Of a stretch of DNA of 37,825 bases, positions 1-7,244 are shown piece after piece. The notes beneath the pieces are model-generated. The model was given only the letters and a program-made list of their open reading frames with translations, was not told the DNA's origin and made no database searches. Location: the IMG/VR virus record IMGVR_UViG_3300015371_000100, positions 1-37,825 of that record; one strand, written 5' to 3'. Source of the stretch: a virus. The stretch's first letter is position 1. Each line of letters starts with the position of its first letter. Made by a program: the position numbers and the translations under genes.

Positions 1-60
1 CGCTCCGTGCTGACGCACATGCTGTACGTGGTGGCAGATCCCCCCACCCCTGACGCGTGA
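1..60 (+). CDS. C-terminal fragment of an upstream virion gene, probably portal
   Basis: Frame 1 is open from the window edge to a TGA at 58-60 and encodes 19 residues ending in PPTPDA. The stop overlaps the GTG of the capsid protease gene in a GTGA junction, the coupling style used throughout this genome. In tailed phages the gene just before the maturation protease is usually portal, so portal is the best guess. This rests on gene order alone, because the fragment is too short to recognise. Confidence 0.5.
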   Translation, partial: RSVLTHMLYVVADPPTPDA

Positions 61-1652
61 CGCCTACGCTCCGCACCATGCACACACCTCAGCGCCCGGT
101 CCCCGCGCTCCGGTTCATGCAGTTCAGCCCGTGGCACGTCACCGAAGGTGCCGATGGCTGCCCGACCGACCGGCCGTGGGGTGTCGTCAACGAGACCGAC
201 CAATCGGTCGAGGGCTGCCACGCCAGCGAGGACGAGGCCAACGCGCAGGTCGACGCGCTCTACGCCAACGAGAACGACGCGGGAGCAGCCGAGGTGGCGT
301 TCACCGCAGTGCTCGCCGTCGAGGGCTTCGACACCGGCGACGGGCGCGTCCTGGAGGAGGGCGGCTGGTCCGACGCACGCCACTTCCCGCTGCCGCTGTG
401 GATTCAGACCGACCAGCCCGAGTGGGGCGGTCACGCGGGCGCGTTCATCGGGGGACGCATCGAGGGCATCGAGCGCGCCGAGGACGGGCGTCGCCTCATC
501 GGCACCGGCTTCGTGTCCGTCGCGGACGAGCGCGGGCAGTGGGCCGAGGGGCAGATCCGCTCCCGCAACCTGCGCTTCGTGTCCATCGACGTGGGCGACG
601 CCGACATCGAGTACGAGGTGCGCGAGGTCGACGCGGACGGCTGGCCCATCGACGTGCTCGCCAGGTTCAGCAACTACGACATCGCGGGTGCGACCGTGTG
701 CGGCAGCCCGGCGATCACGTTCGCGTGCATCTGGCTGGAGGGCATGGACCCGCCCGACGAGTTCGCTGCACCGCTGCCCGACGCGCCCGAGCGCGTCGCG
801 GAGCCGACCGTGGTCGAGGGCGAGGACGCGCCGCTGCTCATCATCGCCAGCGCGCGCGACGACGCGGGCAACCCGCCTGCCGACTGGTTTGAGGACCCCG
901 ACCTCGATGAGTTGACGCACGTCACCGTCACCCCGGACGGCTACGTGTACGGGCACCTCGCGCCGTGGGGCGAGTGCCACATCGGGATGCCCGGCTGCGT
1001 CACCGCGCCGCGCTCCCCGAGCGACTACGCGCACTTCCGCACCGGGGAGGTGCTCGCGCACTGCGACTGCGACGACGAGGGCGACGGTGACCACCTGGTC
1101 CGCATCGCGACCGGGCCACTCACCCTCGGCACGGACCACGCGGCGCGCGGGCTGAGCGCGCAAGAGGCGGCGTGGCACTATGACCACACCGGCTCGGCAG
1201 TCGCGGACGTCGCGGTCGGTGAAGATGCGTTCGGCATCTGGATCGCCGGGGCGGTCCGCGAGCACGCCACGCCTGCACAGGTCCGCGACCTGCGTGCGGC
1301 AGACGTGTCCGGTGACTGGCGTCGCCTCGGCGGTTCCCTGGAACTCGTCGCGGTCCTCGCCGCGAACGTGGCCGGGTTCTCCATCCCACGCCAGCCGCAG
1401 GCGCACCTCGTCGCGTCGGCAGGCCGGATGCTCCAGACCAGCCTGCTCGCGCCCGTGGGGACGCCACAGCGCCCACGGTTCGGGCACGAGGACCCACGCA
1501 TCCTGTCGCTGCACTCCCGTCTGCTCCAGGTCGAGCGTGACCTGCGCCGCCTCGCGTCCATCGCGGACCCGCTCCAGGCGATGGCCGCACTGGAGATCGT
1601 CGCCTCGATGCAGCGTCACCCCACGCGTCGCGATGACGACGTGGTGGCGTAA
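57..1652 (+). CDS. Capsid maturation protease
   Basis: A 531-residue protein starting at GTG 57, overlapping the previous stop. I recognise the actinophage capsid maturation protease type, which cleaves scaffold or capsid N-termini during prohead maturation. The N-terminal third (about residues 75-230) has the beta-rich HFPLPLW...GHAGAFIGGRI...GTGFV pattern. The central part carries GHLAPWGECHIG (about 302-313) and the stretch LTLGTDHAA ... AAWHYDHTGSAVADV (about 360-395). This is followed by a GDWRRLGGSLELVAV segment (about 430-445) and AGFSIPRQ. The last 80 residues look helical. Catalytic residues cannot be assigned by eye, but the conserved HYDHTG and GDWR blocks make the family call fairly firm. 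It lies upstream of the major capsid gene, as expected. Confidence 0.8.
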   Translation: MTPTLRTMHTPQRPVPALRFMQFSPWHVTEGADGCPTDRPWGVVNETDQSVEGCHASEDEANAQVDALYANENDAGAAEVAFTAVLAVEGFDTGDGRVLEEGGWSDARHFPLPLWIQTDQPEWGGHAGAFIGGRIEGIERAEDGRRLIGTGFVSVADERGQWAEGQIRSRNLRFVSIDVGDADIEYEVREVDADGWPIDVLARFSNYDIAGATVCGSPAITFACIWLEGMDPPDEFAAPLPDAPERVAEPTVVEGEDAPLLIIASARDDAGNPPADWFEDPDLDELTHVTVTPDGYVYGHLAPWGECHIGMPGCVTAPRSPSDYAHFRTGEVLAHCDCDDEGDGDHLVRIATGPLTLGTDHAARGLSAQEAAWHYDHTGSAVADVAVGEDAFGIWIAGAVREHATPAQVRDLRAADVSGDWRRLGGSLELVAVLAANVAGFSIPRQPQAHLVASAGRMLQTSLLAPVGTPQRPRFGHEDPRILSLHSRLLQVERDLRRLASIADPLQAMAALEIVASMQRHPTRRDDDVVA

Positions 1653-1757
1653 GCCCTGGCTCCTCCTCCGGCGTGCGGCTCATGCCGCGCGGGCACTCAC
1701 GCATCTGCCCGACGAGCACGGCTACTCCTCCTCGCACCCCTCCGCGCTCCGACGATC

Positions 1758-1798
1758 ACGACGCGACCAGCGGGGATGAGGTACCGTCCCGAGTCGTG
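1758..1798 (+). promoter_or_regulatory. Possible promoter with TACCGT -10 box
   Basis: The gap 1653-1891 holds no clear gene. At 1782-1787 there is TACCGT, followed by CCCG. Similar G-N-TAC(C/G)(G/C)T boxes occur in other gaps of this window. A weak GAC-containing -35 (about 1758-1763) lies 18 nt upstream. A GTG at 1796, in frame with the next gene, would sit at the predicted transcription start, so a leaderless message is possible. Purely pattern-based. Confidence 0.25.
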
Positions 1799-1891
1799 CC
1801 GTCCATCCGAATCGACTGGACCGAGGACTTCGTCGATATCAAGGCGACGCTGGATACGATCCTCGGGCTACTGCAACAGGAGCGAATCGAC

Positions 1892-2161
1892 ATGAGCGAA
1901 CTCACCGACGCCGTTGGAGCGATGAAGGCGCGGGTGGACGAGGACGTATCGCACCTCCTCGACCTGCTCGCACAGGCGAACGCACGCGCCGAGGCGGCAG
2001 CCGCCAACGACGCGGCCGACGCCGCCGCGATCGCGCAACTCCAGGCCGAGAACCAGGCGGCGATGGACGACGCGACCGCGACCGTGGCCGCGCTGAACGC
2101 CATCGACCCGGTGGCCGACTTCCCGGAAGCACCACCCTCCGAGGAGCCGTCGGGGACCTGA
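1892..2161 (+). CDS. Small Ala-rich coiled-coil protein, possible capsid assembly factor
   Basis: An 89-residue protein starting MSELTDAVGAMK. The ATG at 1892 is preceded by AGGAG at 1878-1882, the best start in the frame. An in-frame GTG at 1796 would add 32 residues (including DFVDIKATLDTILGLLQQE) that also look protein-like, so the longer form cannot be excluded. The protein is almost entirely helical and acidic, with heptad-like Ala/Leu spacing (DLLAQANARAEAAAA, IAQLQAENQAAM) and a Pro/Glu tail. Its position between protease and major capsid gene would suit a scaffold-like or assembly role. However, the capsid protein itself has a scaffold-like N-terminus, so the role is uncertain. Confidence 0.65.
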   Translation: MSELTDAVGAMKARVDEDVSHLLDLLAQANARAEAAAANDAADAAAIAQLQAENQAAMDDATATVAALNAIDPVADFPEAPPSEEPSGT

Positions 2162-2211
2162 TCGCACGGCTGCACGACCGCGGCTGGCATTGGGGCCGCG
2201 ACAAGTCGTGA
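2155..2211 (+). other. Open -1 frame extension of the small coiled-coil gene
   Basis: Directly at the end of the preceding gene the -1 frame is open for 18 codons and reads DLIARLHDRGWHWGRDKS before TGA at 2209-2211. The zero frame ends GGG ACC TGA, and the GGG lies in a GGGG run (2152-2155) where a glycyl-tRNA could slip back one base and re-pair perfectly. The extension could reflect a frameshift, an indel or chance. Confidence 0.25.
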
Positions 2212-2216
2212 GAGCG

Positions 2217-2285
2217 AGCGGGCGGGCCGGTGCTCGCCGCGGTCCCATACGCCGCGGCTTGCAGGTTCGACTCCTGCGCCCGCTA
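2217..2285 (+). tRNA. tRNA-like element, anticodon-loop CAT, degenerate D arm
   Basis: A 69-nt cloverleaf can be drawn. The acceptor stem is 2217-2223 with 2278-2284 (7 bp) and the discriminator is A2285. The anticodon stem is 2239-2243 with 2251-2255 and the loop CCCATAC. The variable region is 2256-2260. A perfect T arm (GCAGG TTCGACT CCTGC) lies at 2261-2277 and matches the GGTTCGANNCC box. Weak points are a D arm of only about 3 bp, no U8, C instead of U at position 33, and no encoded CCA. It may be a divergent tRNA-Met, a decayed tRNA, or a phage attachment core matching the 3' half of a host tRNA. Confidence 0.4.
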
Positions 2286-2306
2286 CGAGTTGTCGGCGCT
2301 GCGAAG

Positions 2307-2342
2307 CGTCGGGTTACTTCCCCTGTCAAGAGAACCCCGACG
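2307..2342 (+). terminator. Stem-loop in the non-coding gap
   Basis: CGTCGGGTT at 2307-2315 pairs with AACCCCGACG at 2333-2342 with one bulged C, leaving a 17-nt loop. No T-tract follows. It lies just after the tRNA-like element and could terminate or process its transcript. Its loop and right arm overlap a promoter-like pair, so only one of the two readings may be right. Confidence 0.4.
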
Positions 2343-2351
2343 CGCTACGGT
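2324..2351 (+). promoter_or_regulatory. Promoter-like TGTCAA / TACGGT pair
   Basis: TGTCAA at 2324-2329 and TACGGT at 2346-2351 are separated by 16 nt, with CGC before the -10. It has the same TACGGT hexamer as the box at 2489. It would read into the capsid gene. Pattern only. Confidence 0.25.
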
Positions 2352-2418
2352 GCTCGCCGACAACCGCCCGACAACGAGGAGGCCGCCCCCTTCACGGCGT
2401 CGTGCGTGTCATAGGCGT

Positions 2419-2452
2419 CAACGCCCCCGGCCCCCCCGGCACGGGGGCGTTG
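2419..2452 (+). terminator. Strong GC-rich hairpin, terminator-like
   Basis: CAACGCCCCC at 2419-2428 pairs perfectly with GGGGGCGTTG at 2443-2452 (10 bp, 14-nt C-rich loop). There is no T-run, but high-GC actinobacterial terminators often lack one. It would separate protease-region transcripts from a new transcript for the major capsid gene. Confidence 0.6.
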
Positions 2453-2465
2453 TCGCGACCATCCC

Positions 2466-2494
2466 TCGTTGTGTCCGCGCGCGCGTGCTACGGT
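2466..2494 (+). promoter_or_regulatory. Promoter-like site upstream of the major capsid gene
   Basis: TACGGT at 2489-2494 is preceded by TGC, giving an extended -10 (TGNTANNNT). A TTG lies at 2469-2471, and depending on alignment the spacer is 14-17 nt. It sits after the strong hairpin and about 130 nt before the capsid start, a sensible place for a capsid promoter. The rest of the gap 2162-2623 holds no convincing ORF. Confidence 0.4.
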
Positions 2495-2623
2495 CCCGCT
2501 CCAACGAGCACAGCCCTGCGTAGCAGGCGGCCAGCGGACCCGTGCCAGTCGTAGACGGCGGACCCCGGCTCGATCGCCCAACCCCAGCGCACACGACGTG
2601 CGTACTCCTGGAGGCATCGAGCC

Positions 2624-4468
2624 ATGCACGAATCACTGCTCCGCCGCCTGGCGCTGTACGGCTACTCCGGCAGCGACGGCAACGACACCGCTGACGCGGA
2701 CCGCCTCGCCGAGGTCCGCTCGATCCTGTCCACCGAGGAGCAGATCGGCGCGCTCACCGACGACGAGTTGGGCGCGACCGAGACCGAGTTGTTCGAACTG
2801 GTCGACCGGATCATCGACGGCACCGCGTCGGGCATCGGCCGCAACGACACCGAGGCGCTCACCGAGATCGCGGAGGCACTCGACGCGATCCGCGGCGAGG
2901 CCGCGTCACGTCTGGCCGCGCTGGAGGAGCAGCAGGAGCAGGTCGACGCGCTGCTCGCGCGCATCCGCCCCGAGGCTGACCCCGACCCCGAGGCCGACCC
3001 CGAGGCCGACCCCGAGCCTGCCGCCGAGGTGGACCCGCCCGCGGACCCCGAGCCGGTGGCCGACCCCGAGCCGGAGGCAGAGGTCGTCGTCGTGGTGGAC
3101 GAGCCGCAGCCCGTGCTCGCGTCCGCGCAACTGCCGACGCTCGCGGAAATGGCGGCACGCACGTCGCGCAGCCGTCGCACGCCGTCGATGCAGCACGCGC
3201 GCACCGAGGACCGCTTCATCCGTGCGCTGGAGCGCGGCGAGATGCAGGACCTCCAGACGTTCGCGAGCACGCTCGCGGAGCGCTGGCAGGACCTGCGTGG
3301 CACCGCGCCCGGACAGGGCGAGGTGAAGTTCCGCCTCGGTCGCATCTCGCTGTGGGACCGCTTCCCCGAGGACCGCATCCTCCGCTCGTCCGACTCCTGG
3401 TCTGTCAACGACGCGAAGATCGACGCGGTCACCGCGTCGGCCATGCGCCCCGAGTCGTGGAGCAACGAGATCGTCGCCTCCGGTGGCTTCTGCGCGCCGA
3501 CCCCCGCGGAGTACGACCTCATGCAACTGAGCGGGGCACAGCGCCCCGTGCGTGACGCGCTCGCCCGGTTCCTCGCGGACCGCGGCGGCATCCGGTTCAC
3601 GCCCCCGCCCGACATGAGCCAGGTCCTCGTTGACCAGGCAGGCGGCGCGGTCGGCCTCTGGACCAACACGAAGGACATCACGCCCGGCGAGGACACGAAG
3701 ACGTGTCAGGTCGTCCCGTGTGGCAGCCCCGAGGAGGTGTTCACGCAGGCGATCTACCGCTGCCTCGGGTTCGGCAACTTCGGGGCGCGCGCCTACCCCG
3801 AGTGGGTGCGCACCTGGACGCTGAACACCGCGGCCGCGTGGGCGCGCGAGTCCGAGCGGGAACTCCTCGACGGCATCGACAACGCGTGCACGTCGATCAC
3901 CGAGACCGGGCTGTACGGCTTCGTGTCCGAGTTGCTGACGCACATCGTGCAGTTGGCAGCCGGCGAGCGGAACCGTCAGCGCATGGACCCGGAGACCCGC
4001 GTGCGTGTGCTGCTCCCGGCGTGGGTGCCCGCGCAGATGCAGATCGACTATCTGCGTCAGGGCAACGTCGAGACCTCGCTGCGGTCGGTCGCGGAACTCC
4101 GCGCCATGTTCTCCAACGCGAACGTCAACGTGTCGTTCTACGAGGACGAGCGGACTGGCTCCGGCCAGATCGTCGGCCCTCAGGGCGGCGGTGGCGCGAA
4201 GTTGCGGGACCTCCCCGACGTGGTCGAGTGGTACATGTGGCACGAAGGTGCGTTCCAGTTCCTCGACGGTGGAAGCCTCGACCTCGGCGTCGTGCGTGAC
4301 AGCACGCTGAACGCCACCAACGACTTCCAGATCTTCGCGGAGAACTGGGAGGGCGTCGCCTTCCGAGGCATCTGGGCGTACCGCTGCCGCGACACGCTCT
4401 GCCCGAGCGGCCAGCGCCAGGCTCCGAAGATCGGTGACACGTTCTCGGATCCCTGCGCAGCGTCGTAG
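2624..4468 (+). CDS. Major capsid protein with scaffold-like N-terminal region
   Basis: A 614-residue protein, ATG with GGAGG about 10 nt upstream. Residues 1-115 are helical and acidic (for example LAALEEQQEQVDALLARI), the look of an HK97-type delta or scaffold domain. Residues about 117-165 form a Pro/Glu/Asp linker built on DPEA/DPEP repeats. A basic stretch (RTSRSRR, about 178-186) follows and could mark a processing site for the upstream protease. The remaining ~400 residues resemble an HK97-fold coat protein: MRPESWSNEIVASGGFCAPT, the SERELLDGID helix, RVRVLLPAWVPAQMQIDYLR, and a C-terminal LDLGVVRDSTLNATNDFQIFAE. It is the longest head gene and lies in the expected place. Family call by pattern, not alignment. 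Confidence 0.82.
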   Translation: MHESLLRRLALYGYSGSDGNDTADADRLAEVRSILSTEEQIGALTDDELGATETELFELVDRIIDGTASGIGRNDTEALTEIAEALDAIRGEAASRLAALEEQQEQVDALLARIRPEADPDPEADPEADPEPAAEVDPPADPEPVADPEPEAEVVVVVDEPQPVLASAQLPTLAEMAARTSRSRRTPSMQHARTEDRFIRALERGEMQDLQTFASTLAERWQDLRGTAPGQGEVKFRLGRISLWDRFPEDRILRSSDSWSVNDAKIDAVTASAMRPESWSNEIVASGGFCAPTPAEYDLMQLSGAQRPVRDALARFLADRGGIRFTPPPDMSQVLVDQAGGAVGLWTNTKDITPGEDTKTCQVVPCGSPEEVFTQAIYRCLGFGNFGARAYPEWVRTWTLNTAAAWARESERELLDGIDNACTSITETGLYGFVSELLTHIVQLAAGERNRQRMDPETRVRVLLPAWVPAQMQIDYLRQGNVETSLRSVAELRAMFSNANVNVSFYEDERTGSGQIVGPQGGGGAKLRDLPDVVEWYMWHEGAFQFLDGGSLDLGVVRDSTLNATNDFQIFAENWEGVAFRGIWAYRCRDTLCPSGQRQAPKIGDTFSDPCAAS

Positions 4469-4506
4469 GGCCACTGACCTGACCGACACGACGAAGGAGG
4501 CGCGGG

Positions 4507-5406
4507 ATGGTGCTGCCGGTGACCATGGGGATGGTCGTCGACTCGATCCCGCTCGCGCCTCCTCGCGTGTCGCTCGTCACCTCGGTGGACGTTGCCACCG
4601 GGGACGGGGACTGGCTCAGTGGCATCGCGTTCGGCCCCGAGCCGTGCGGACCTCCACCGCAGCCGTACTGGTGGTCGTGCCCGCAGGGCGACGGCGGGAC
4701 GCCGCAGCAGGTGTTCGGCGCGCTCGAGAACGGCATCGACACGAAGCAGGTGCCAGCCCCCGAGAGCATCGTGCACTACCAGCCGTACGACGTCTGGCTC
4801 GGCATCCGGTGCGGGAACATGGCGATCCGCTCCGGCGAGTACCAGACGAAGGCACGTCAGGCGATGGACGCGTTCCAGTCCGCGCTCATCGAGACCGAAC
4901 TCTGGACCGGCGCGATCGCGCAGGCCGCAGGGTTCCCGAACGACTACCTGGAGAACTCCCCGACCGAACTCAACAGCGGCACCGCCGCGCCGATCATCAG
5001 CGCACTCGGTGAGATGGAGCAGGGACTCGCGGAGTGCCAGCCGGGACAGATCGGCGTGATCCACGCGCAGCCGCGCGTGGTGAACGCGTGGATCGCCTAC
5101 AACCTCGTCCAGGCCGAGGCGTCGGGCCGTCGCCTGCGCACCCAACTCGGGACCATCGTGGTGCCCGGTGGCGGCTACCCCGGCACCGGCAACGGCGTCG
5201 CGTCCCCCGGCGTCGCGTCGTCGTACATCTACGGCACCGGCATGGTGCGCGTGTACCTGGGCGACATCGCGACGATCCCCGAAGGCGGGATCGAGGTCGA
5301 CCGCGCGACGAACGACCAGGTCATCCGCGTCGAGCGCACAGTCGCCGCGGTGTGGGACGAGTGCTGTCAACTCGCCATCGAAGTGGATCTCTCCAAGGCG
5401 CTCTAA
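4507..5406 (+). CDS. Second HK97-like coat-type virion protein
   Basis: A 299-residue protein with AAGGAGG just before ATG 4507. The N-terminus (VVDSIPLAPPRVSLVTSVD) is followed by a Cys/Pro/Trp-rich segment (residues 40-65). The rest has features I associate with HK97-type coat proteins: a long helix (residues about 118-145, QAMDAFQSALIETELWTG), a second helix (ALGEMEQGLAECQ), IGVIHAQPRVVNAWI, LGTIVVPGGGYPGTG, and a final VIRVERTVAAVWDECCQLAIEVDL. I recall relatives following the capsid gene in other actinophages, usually without an assigned function. It could be a minor capsid, decoration or vertex protein. Virion role likely, exact role unknown. Confidence 0.55.
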   Translation: MVLPVTMGMVVDSIPLAPPRVSLVTSVDVATGDGDWLSGIAFGPEPCGPPPQPYWWSCPQGDGGTPQQVFGALENGIDTKQVPAPESIVHYQPYDVWLGIRCGNMAIRSGEYQTKARQAMDAFQSALIETELWTGAIAQAAGFPNDYLENSPTELNSGTAAPIISALGEMEQGLAECQPGQIGVIHAQPRVVNAWIAYNLVQAEASGRRLRTQLGTIVVPGGGYPGTGNGVASPGVASSYIYGTGMVRVYLGDIATIPEGGIEVDRATNDQVIRVERTVAAVWDECCQLAIEVDLSKAL

Positions 5407-5418
5407 GGAGGCCGAGTC

Positions 5419-6180
5419 ATGCACGACCAGCGAGCCATCGAGCAGATGCTCATCGAACAGGGTGTCCAGGGCGCGGCCGGTGGCAACTGGTGCTTCGGCT
5501 CCCTCCAGGTGTGTGCGTACCGCGTCACGCAACTGAACAGCAACGGCACCGCGTGGAACGGTGCGGGCCACGGCCTCGCCAACAACGCGCTCATCGACGC
5601 GGAGATCGAGCCGGTCTACTCCACGGGCGCGGACCTGGAGCAGAAGAACGGCTGCGGGACGATCTGCCAGACGTACAAGGACTGCGACAAGTTGAAGGCG
5701 TTCAACGTGACGCTCAACCTGTGCGTCCTCGACGCGCAGTTGCAGCAGTTCCTCATGGGCGGCTACACGTTCCGCGACACGGGCGGCGCTGGCTCCGGTG
5801 ACGCCATCGGGTACGAGTACCCCGGCCTCACCGACGCGTGCGGCTCGGGCGTCTGCATGGAACTGTGGACGCGTCCGTGGGACGGCTCCAGCCAGGCGCA
5901 GCCCCCCTATGCGGGCGGCAGCATCGTGTACTTCCACTGGGTGTTTCCGAAGACGACGTGGAAGCAGAACTCCACGAAGTTCGAGGACGGGTTCAGCGTG
6001 TTCCCGTTCGTGGGCTACGGCGTCGCCAACAGCCGCATCAGCGCCAACGGGCCGTACGACGACTGGCCCGCCGACATCGCTGCCCACGGTGGCATCCGCA
6101 ACGCGGGGGGCTGGTTCTACGACACGAGCCTGCCTGCTGCCTCCTGCGCCGCGATCACGGTGACCTCGGCGGCGTCGTGA
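5419..6180 (+). CDS. Virion protein, probable major tail (tube) protein
   Basis: A 253-residue protein with AAGGAGG upstream of ATG 5419. It has the order CAYRVTQLNSNG, NNALIDAEIEPVYSTGADLEQKNGCGTICQTYK, KLKAFNVTLNLCVLDAQLQQFLMGG and CMELWTRPW ... YFHWVFPKTTWKQ, seen in a conserved actinophage virion family that I associate with tail-tube proteins. The length is typical for one. No other tail-tube candidate exists between the tail terminator and the tail chaperones, where this gene usually sits, which supports the call. Its place among head genes is unusual. It has about ten cysteines. It could instead be a capsid decoration protein. Confidence 0.5.
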   Translation: MHDQRAIEQMLIEQGVQGAAGGNWCFGSLQVCAYRVTQLNSNGTAWNGAGHGLANNALIDAEIEPVYSTGADLEQKNGCGTICQTYKDCDKLKAFNVTLNLCVLDAQLQQFLMGGYTFRDTGGAGSGDAIGYEYPGLTDACGSGVCMELWTRPWDGSSQAQPPYAGGSIVYFHWVFPKTTWKQNSTKFEDGFSVFPFVGYGVANSRISANGPYDDWPADIAAHGGIRNAGGWFYDTSLPAASCAAITVTSAAS

Positions 6181-6512
6181 GCGTTCCCGTCCTCGTCCCT
6201 CGGCGGCTGGTCTGCCCGGCTGGCTGTGGCACCTACGCGCTCGACGTCCTCGATGTCGAGCGCCAGGTGCCCGTGGGCGGGGGCGCGGCAACGCTGCATC
6301 GCTGCCGCAACCTGGCCGGGATGGACGTGCCGCTCGTCCCGGAGGGGGAGCGGGCTGAGGCCCGCTCCCTCGTACGCGAGGACTACGTGGGCACCGACGA
6401 GGTGCAGTACGACGCGGACGGGCGGCCGATCATGGCCGTCGAGGTCGTGCGCGACGATGGCACGGACCGTGCGGTGTTCGCACCGCTGGCGAGAGGAGCA
6501 GCCGATGGCTGA
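6177..6512 (+). CDS. Conserved small phage protein with Cys cluster
   Basis: 111 residues from GTG 6177, overlapping the previous stop by GTGA. The N-terminus has CPAGCG and, about 30 residues on, LHRCRNLAGMDVPLVPEGERAEA. It ends with a REDYVGTDEVQYDADGRPIM pattern followed by EVVRDDGTDRAVFAP. I recall this two-part layout as a widespread uncharacterised actinophage protein found among virion genes. The cysteines (CxxxC plus one later Cys) might bind a metal but do not form a full zinc ribbon. Function unknown. Confidence 0.65.
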   Translation: MSVPVLVPRRLVCPAGCGTYALDVLDVERQVPVGGGAATLHRCRNLAGMDVPLVPEGERAEARSLVREDYVGTDEVQYDADGRPIMAVEVVRDDGTDRAVFAPLARGAADG

Positions 6513-6741
6513 CGACATGGACACCGGTGGGAGCGCGGTGAGCCACGACGCGGCTGCCAGCGACGAGGTCGACGCGGCAGAGCCGGTGGACTACGAGGCG
6601 TTCTACACGTCGCGCATCGAGCACGCGCAGCGCAAGGTCGCCAAGGCCGAGGAGAACCTGCGCCAGGCGCAGGAAGGCGTGCAGGTTGCACAGCGCAACC
6701 TCGACGAGTGGCGCGCCGCAGAGCAGGAGGCGATGGCATGA
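6505..6741 (+). CDS. Small coiled-coil protein
   Basis: 78 residues from ATG 6505, with GAGAGGA about 8 nt upstream. It overlaps the previous gene by 8 nt. The first 35 residues are acidic and disordered-looking. Residues about 38-75 form one long helix with heptad spacing (RKVAKAEENLRQAQEGVQVA). The stop overlaps the next ATG (ATGA). No family recognised; the context suggests a virion or assembly factor. Confidence 0.6.
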   Translation: MADDMDTGGSAVSHDAAASDEVDAAEPVDYEAFYTSRIEHAQRKVAKAEENLRQAQEGVQVAQRNLDEWRAAEQEAMA

Positions 6742-7238
6742 CCACGTTGGAGCGACTCATCGAGCGCGGCTACGCAGGCGCGGCGTGGTCGGCGTCGAAG
6801 ATGTTCATGGCCACGATCGAGGTGAAGGAGGAGAACACCGCCGCGCTCGACATGGACACCGACACCTTCAAGGCGGCGCTCTACAACAACACGATCACGC
6901 CTGACCAGACCGTCGCGATCGCGAGCACCGCGTACAACGCGGGCCAGTGGGCGAACACGCAGGAGGTCATCGACGGCACGAACTGGCACGCAGCCGGTGA
7001 GCCGCTCACGGGCGTCACCTCGGGCTACTCATCGAACGTCTACACGTTCGACGCGGCGAACACCCCGCAGGCAGGCGCGAGCACCACGCTCGCCAACGTG
7101 TACGGCTGCCTCGTCTATGACACCTCGGTGTCGTCCTACGGCATCTCGTACCACTACTTCGGCGGGGTCCAGTCCGTGACCGGTGGGACCTTCACGATCG
7201 TCTGGCACGGCTCGGGCATCTACACGATCACGGCGTAG
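6738..7238 (+). CDS. Virion protein of a conserved beta-rich phage family
   Basis: 166 residues from ATG 6738 (AGGAGG upstream, ATGA overlap). An upstream in-frame start at 6708 has no such support. After a short helical N-terminus, residues 30-166 are beta-rich and carry LDMDTDTFKAALYNNTITPDQT, AYNAGQW, LTGVTSGYSSNVYTFDAA, ANVYGCLVYD and VTGGTFTIVWHGSGIYTI. I recall this as a common phage structural family, variously named head fibre, decoration or minor tail protein. It precedes the fibre-like block and may be its base or a capsid-surface protein. Confident virion protein, less sure of place. Confidence 0.6.
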   Translation: MTTLERLIERGYAGAAWSASKMFMATIEVKEENTAALDMDTDTFKAALYNNTITPDQTVAIASTAYNAGQWANTQEVIDGTNWHAAGEPLTGVTSGYSSNVYTFDAANTPQAGASTTLANVYGCLVYDTSVSSYGISYHYFGGVQSVTGGTFTIVWHGSGIYTITA

Positions 7239-7244
7239 CGCGCG

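Noticed and set aside
2190-2629. Small ORFs in the gap before the capsid gene, both strands
   Set aside because: They read as Arg-rich shadow sequence and overlap the tRNA-like element and hairpins.
3672-3730. Frame break inside the capsid gene
   Set aside because: The 614-residue frame is uninterrupted and its coat-like motifs occur in order; shorter alternative frames there are shadows.
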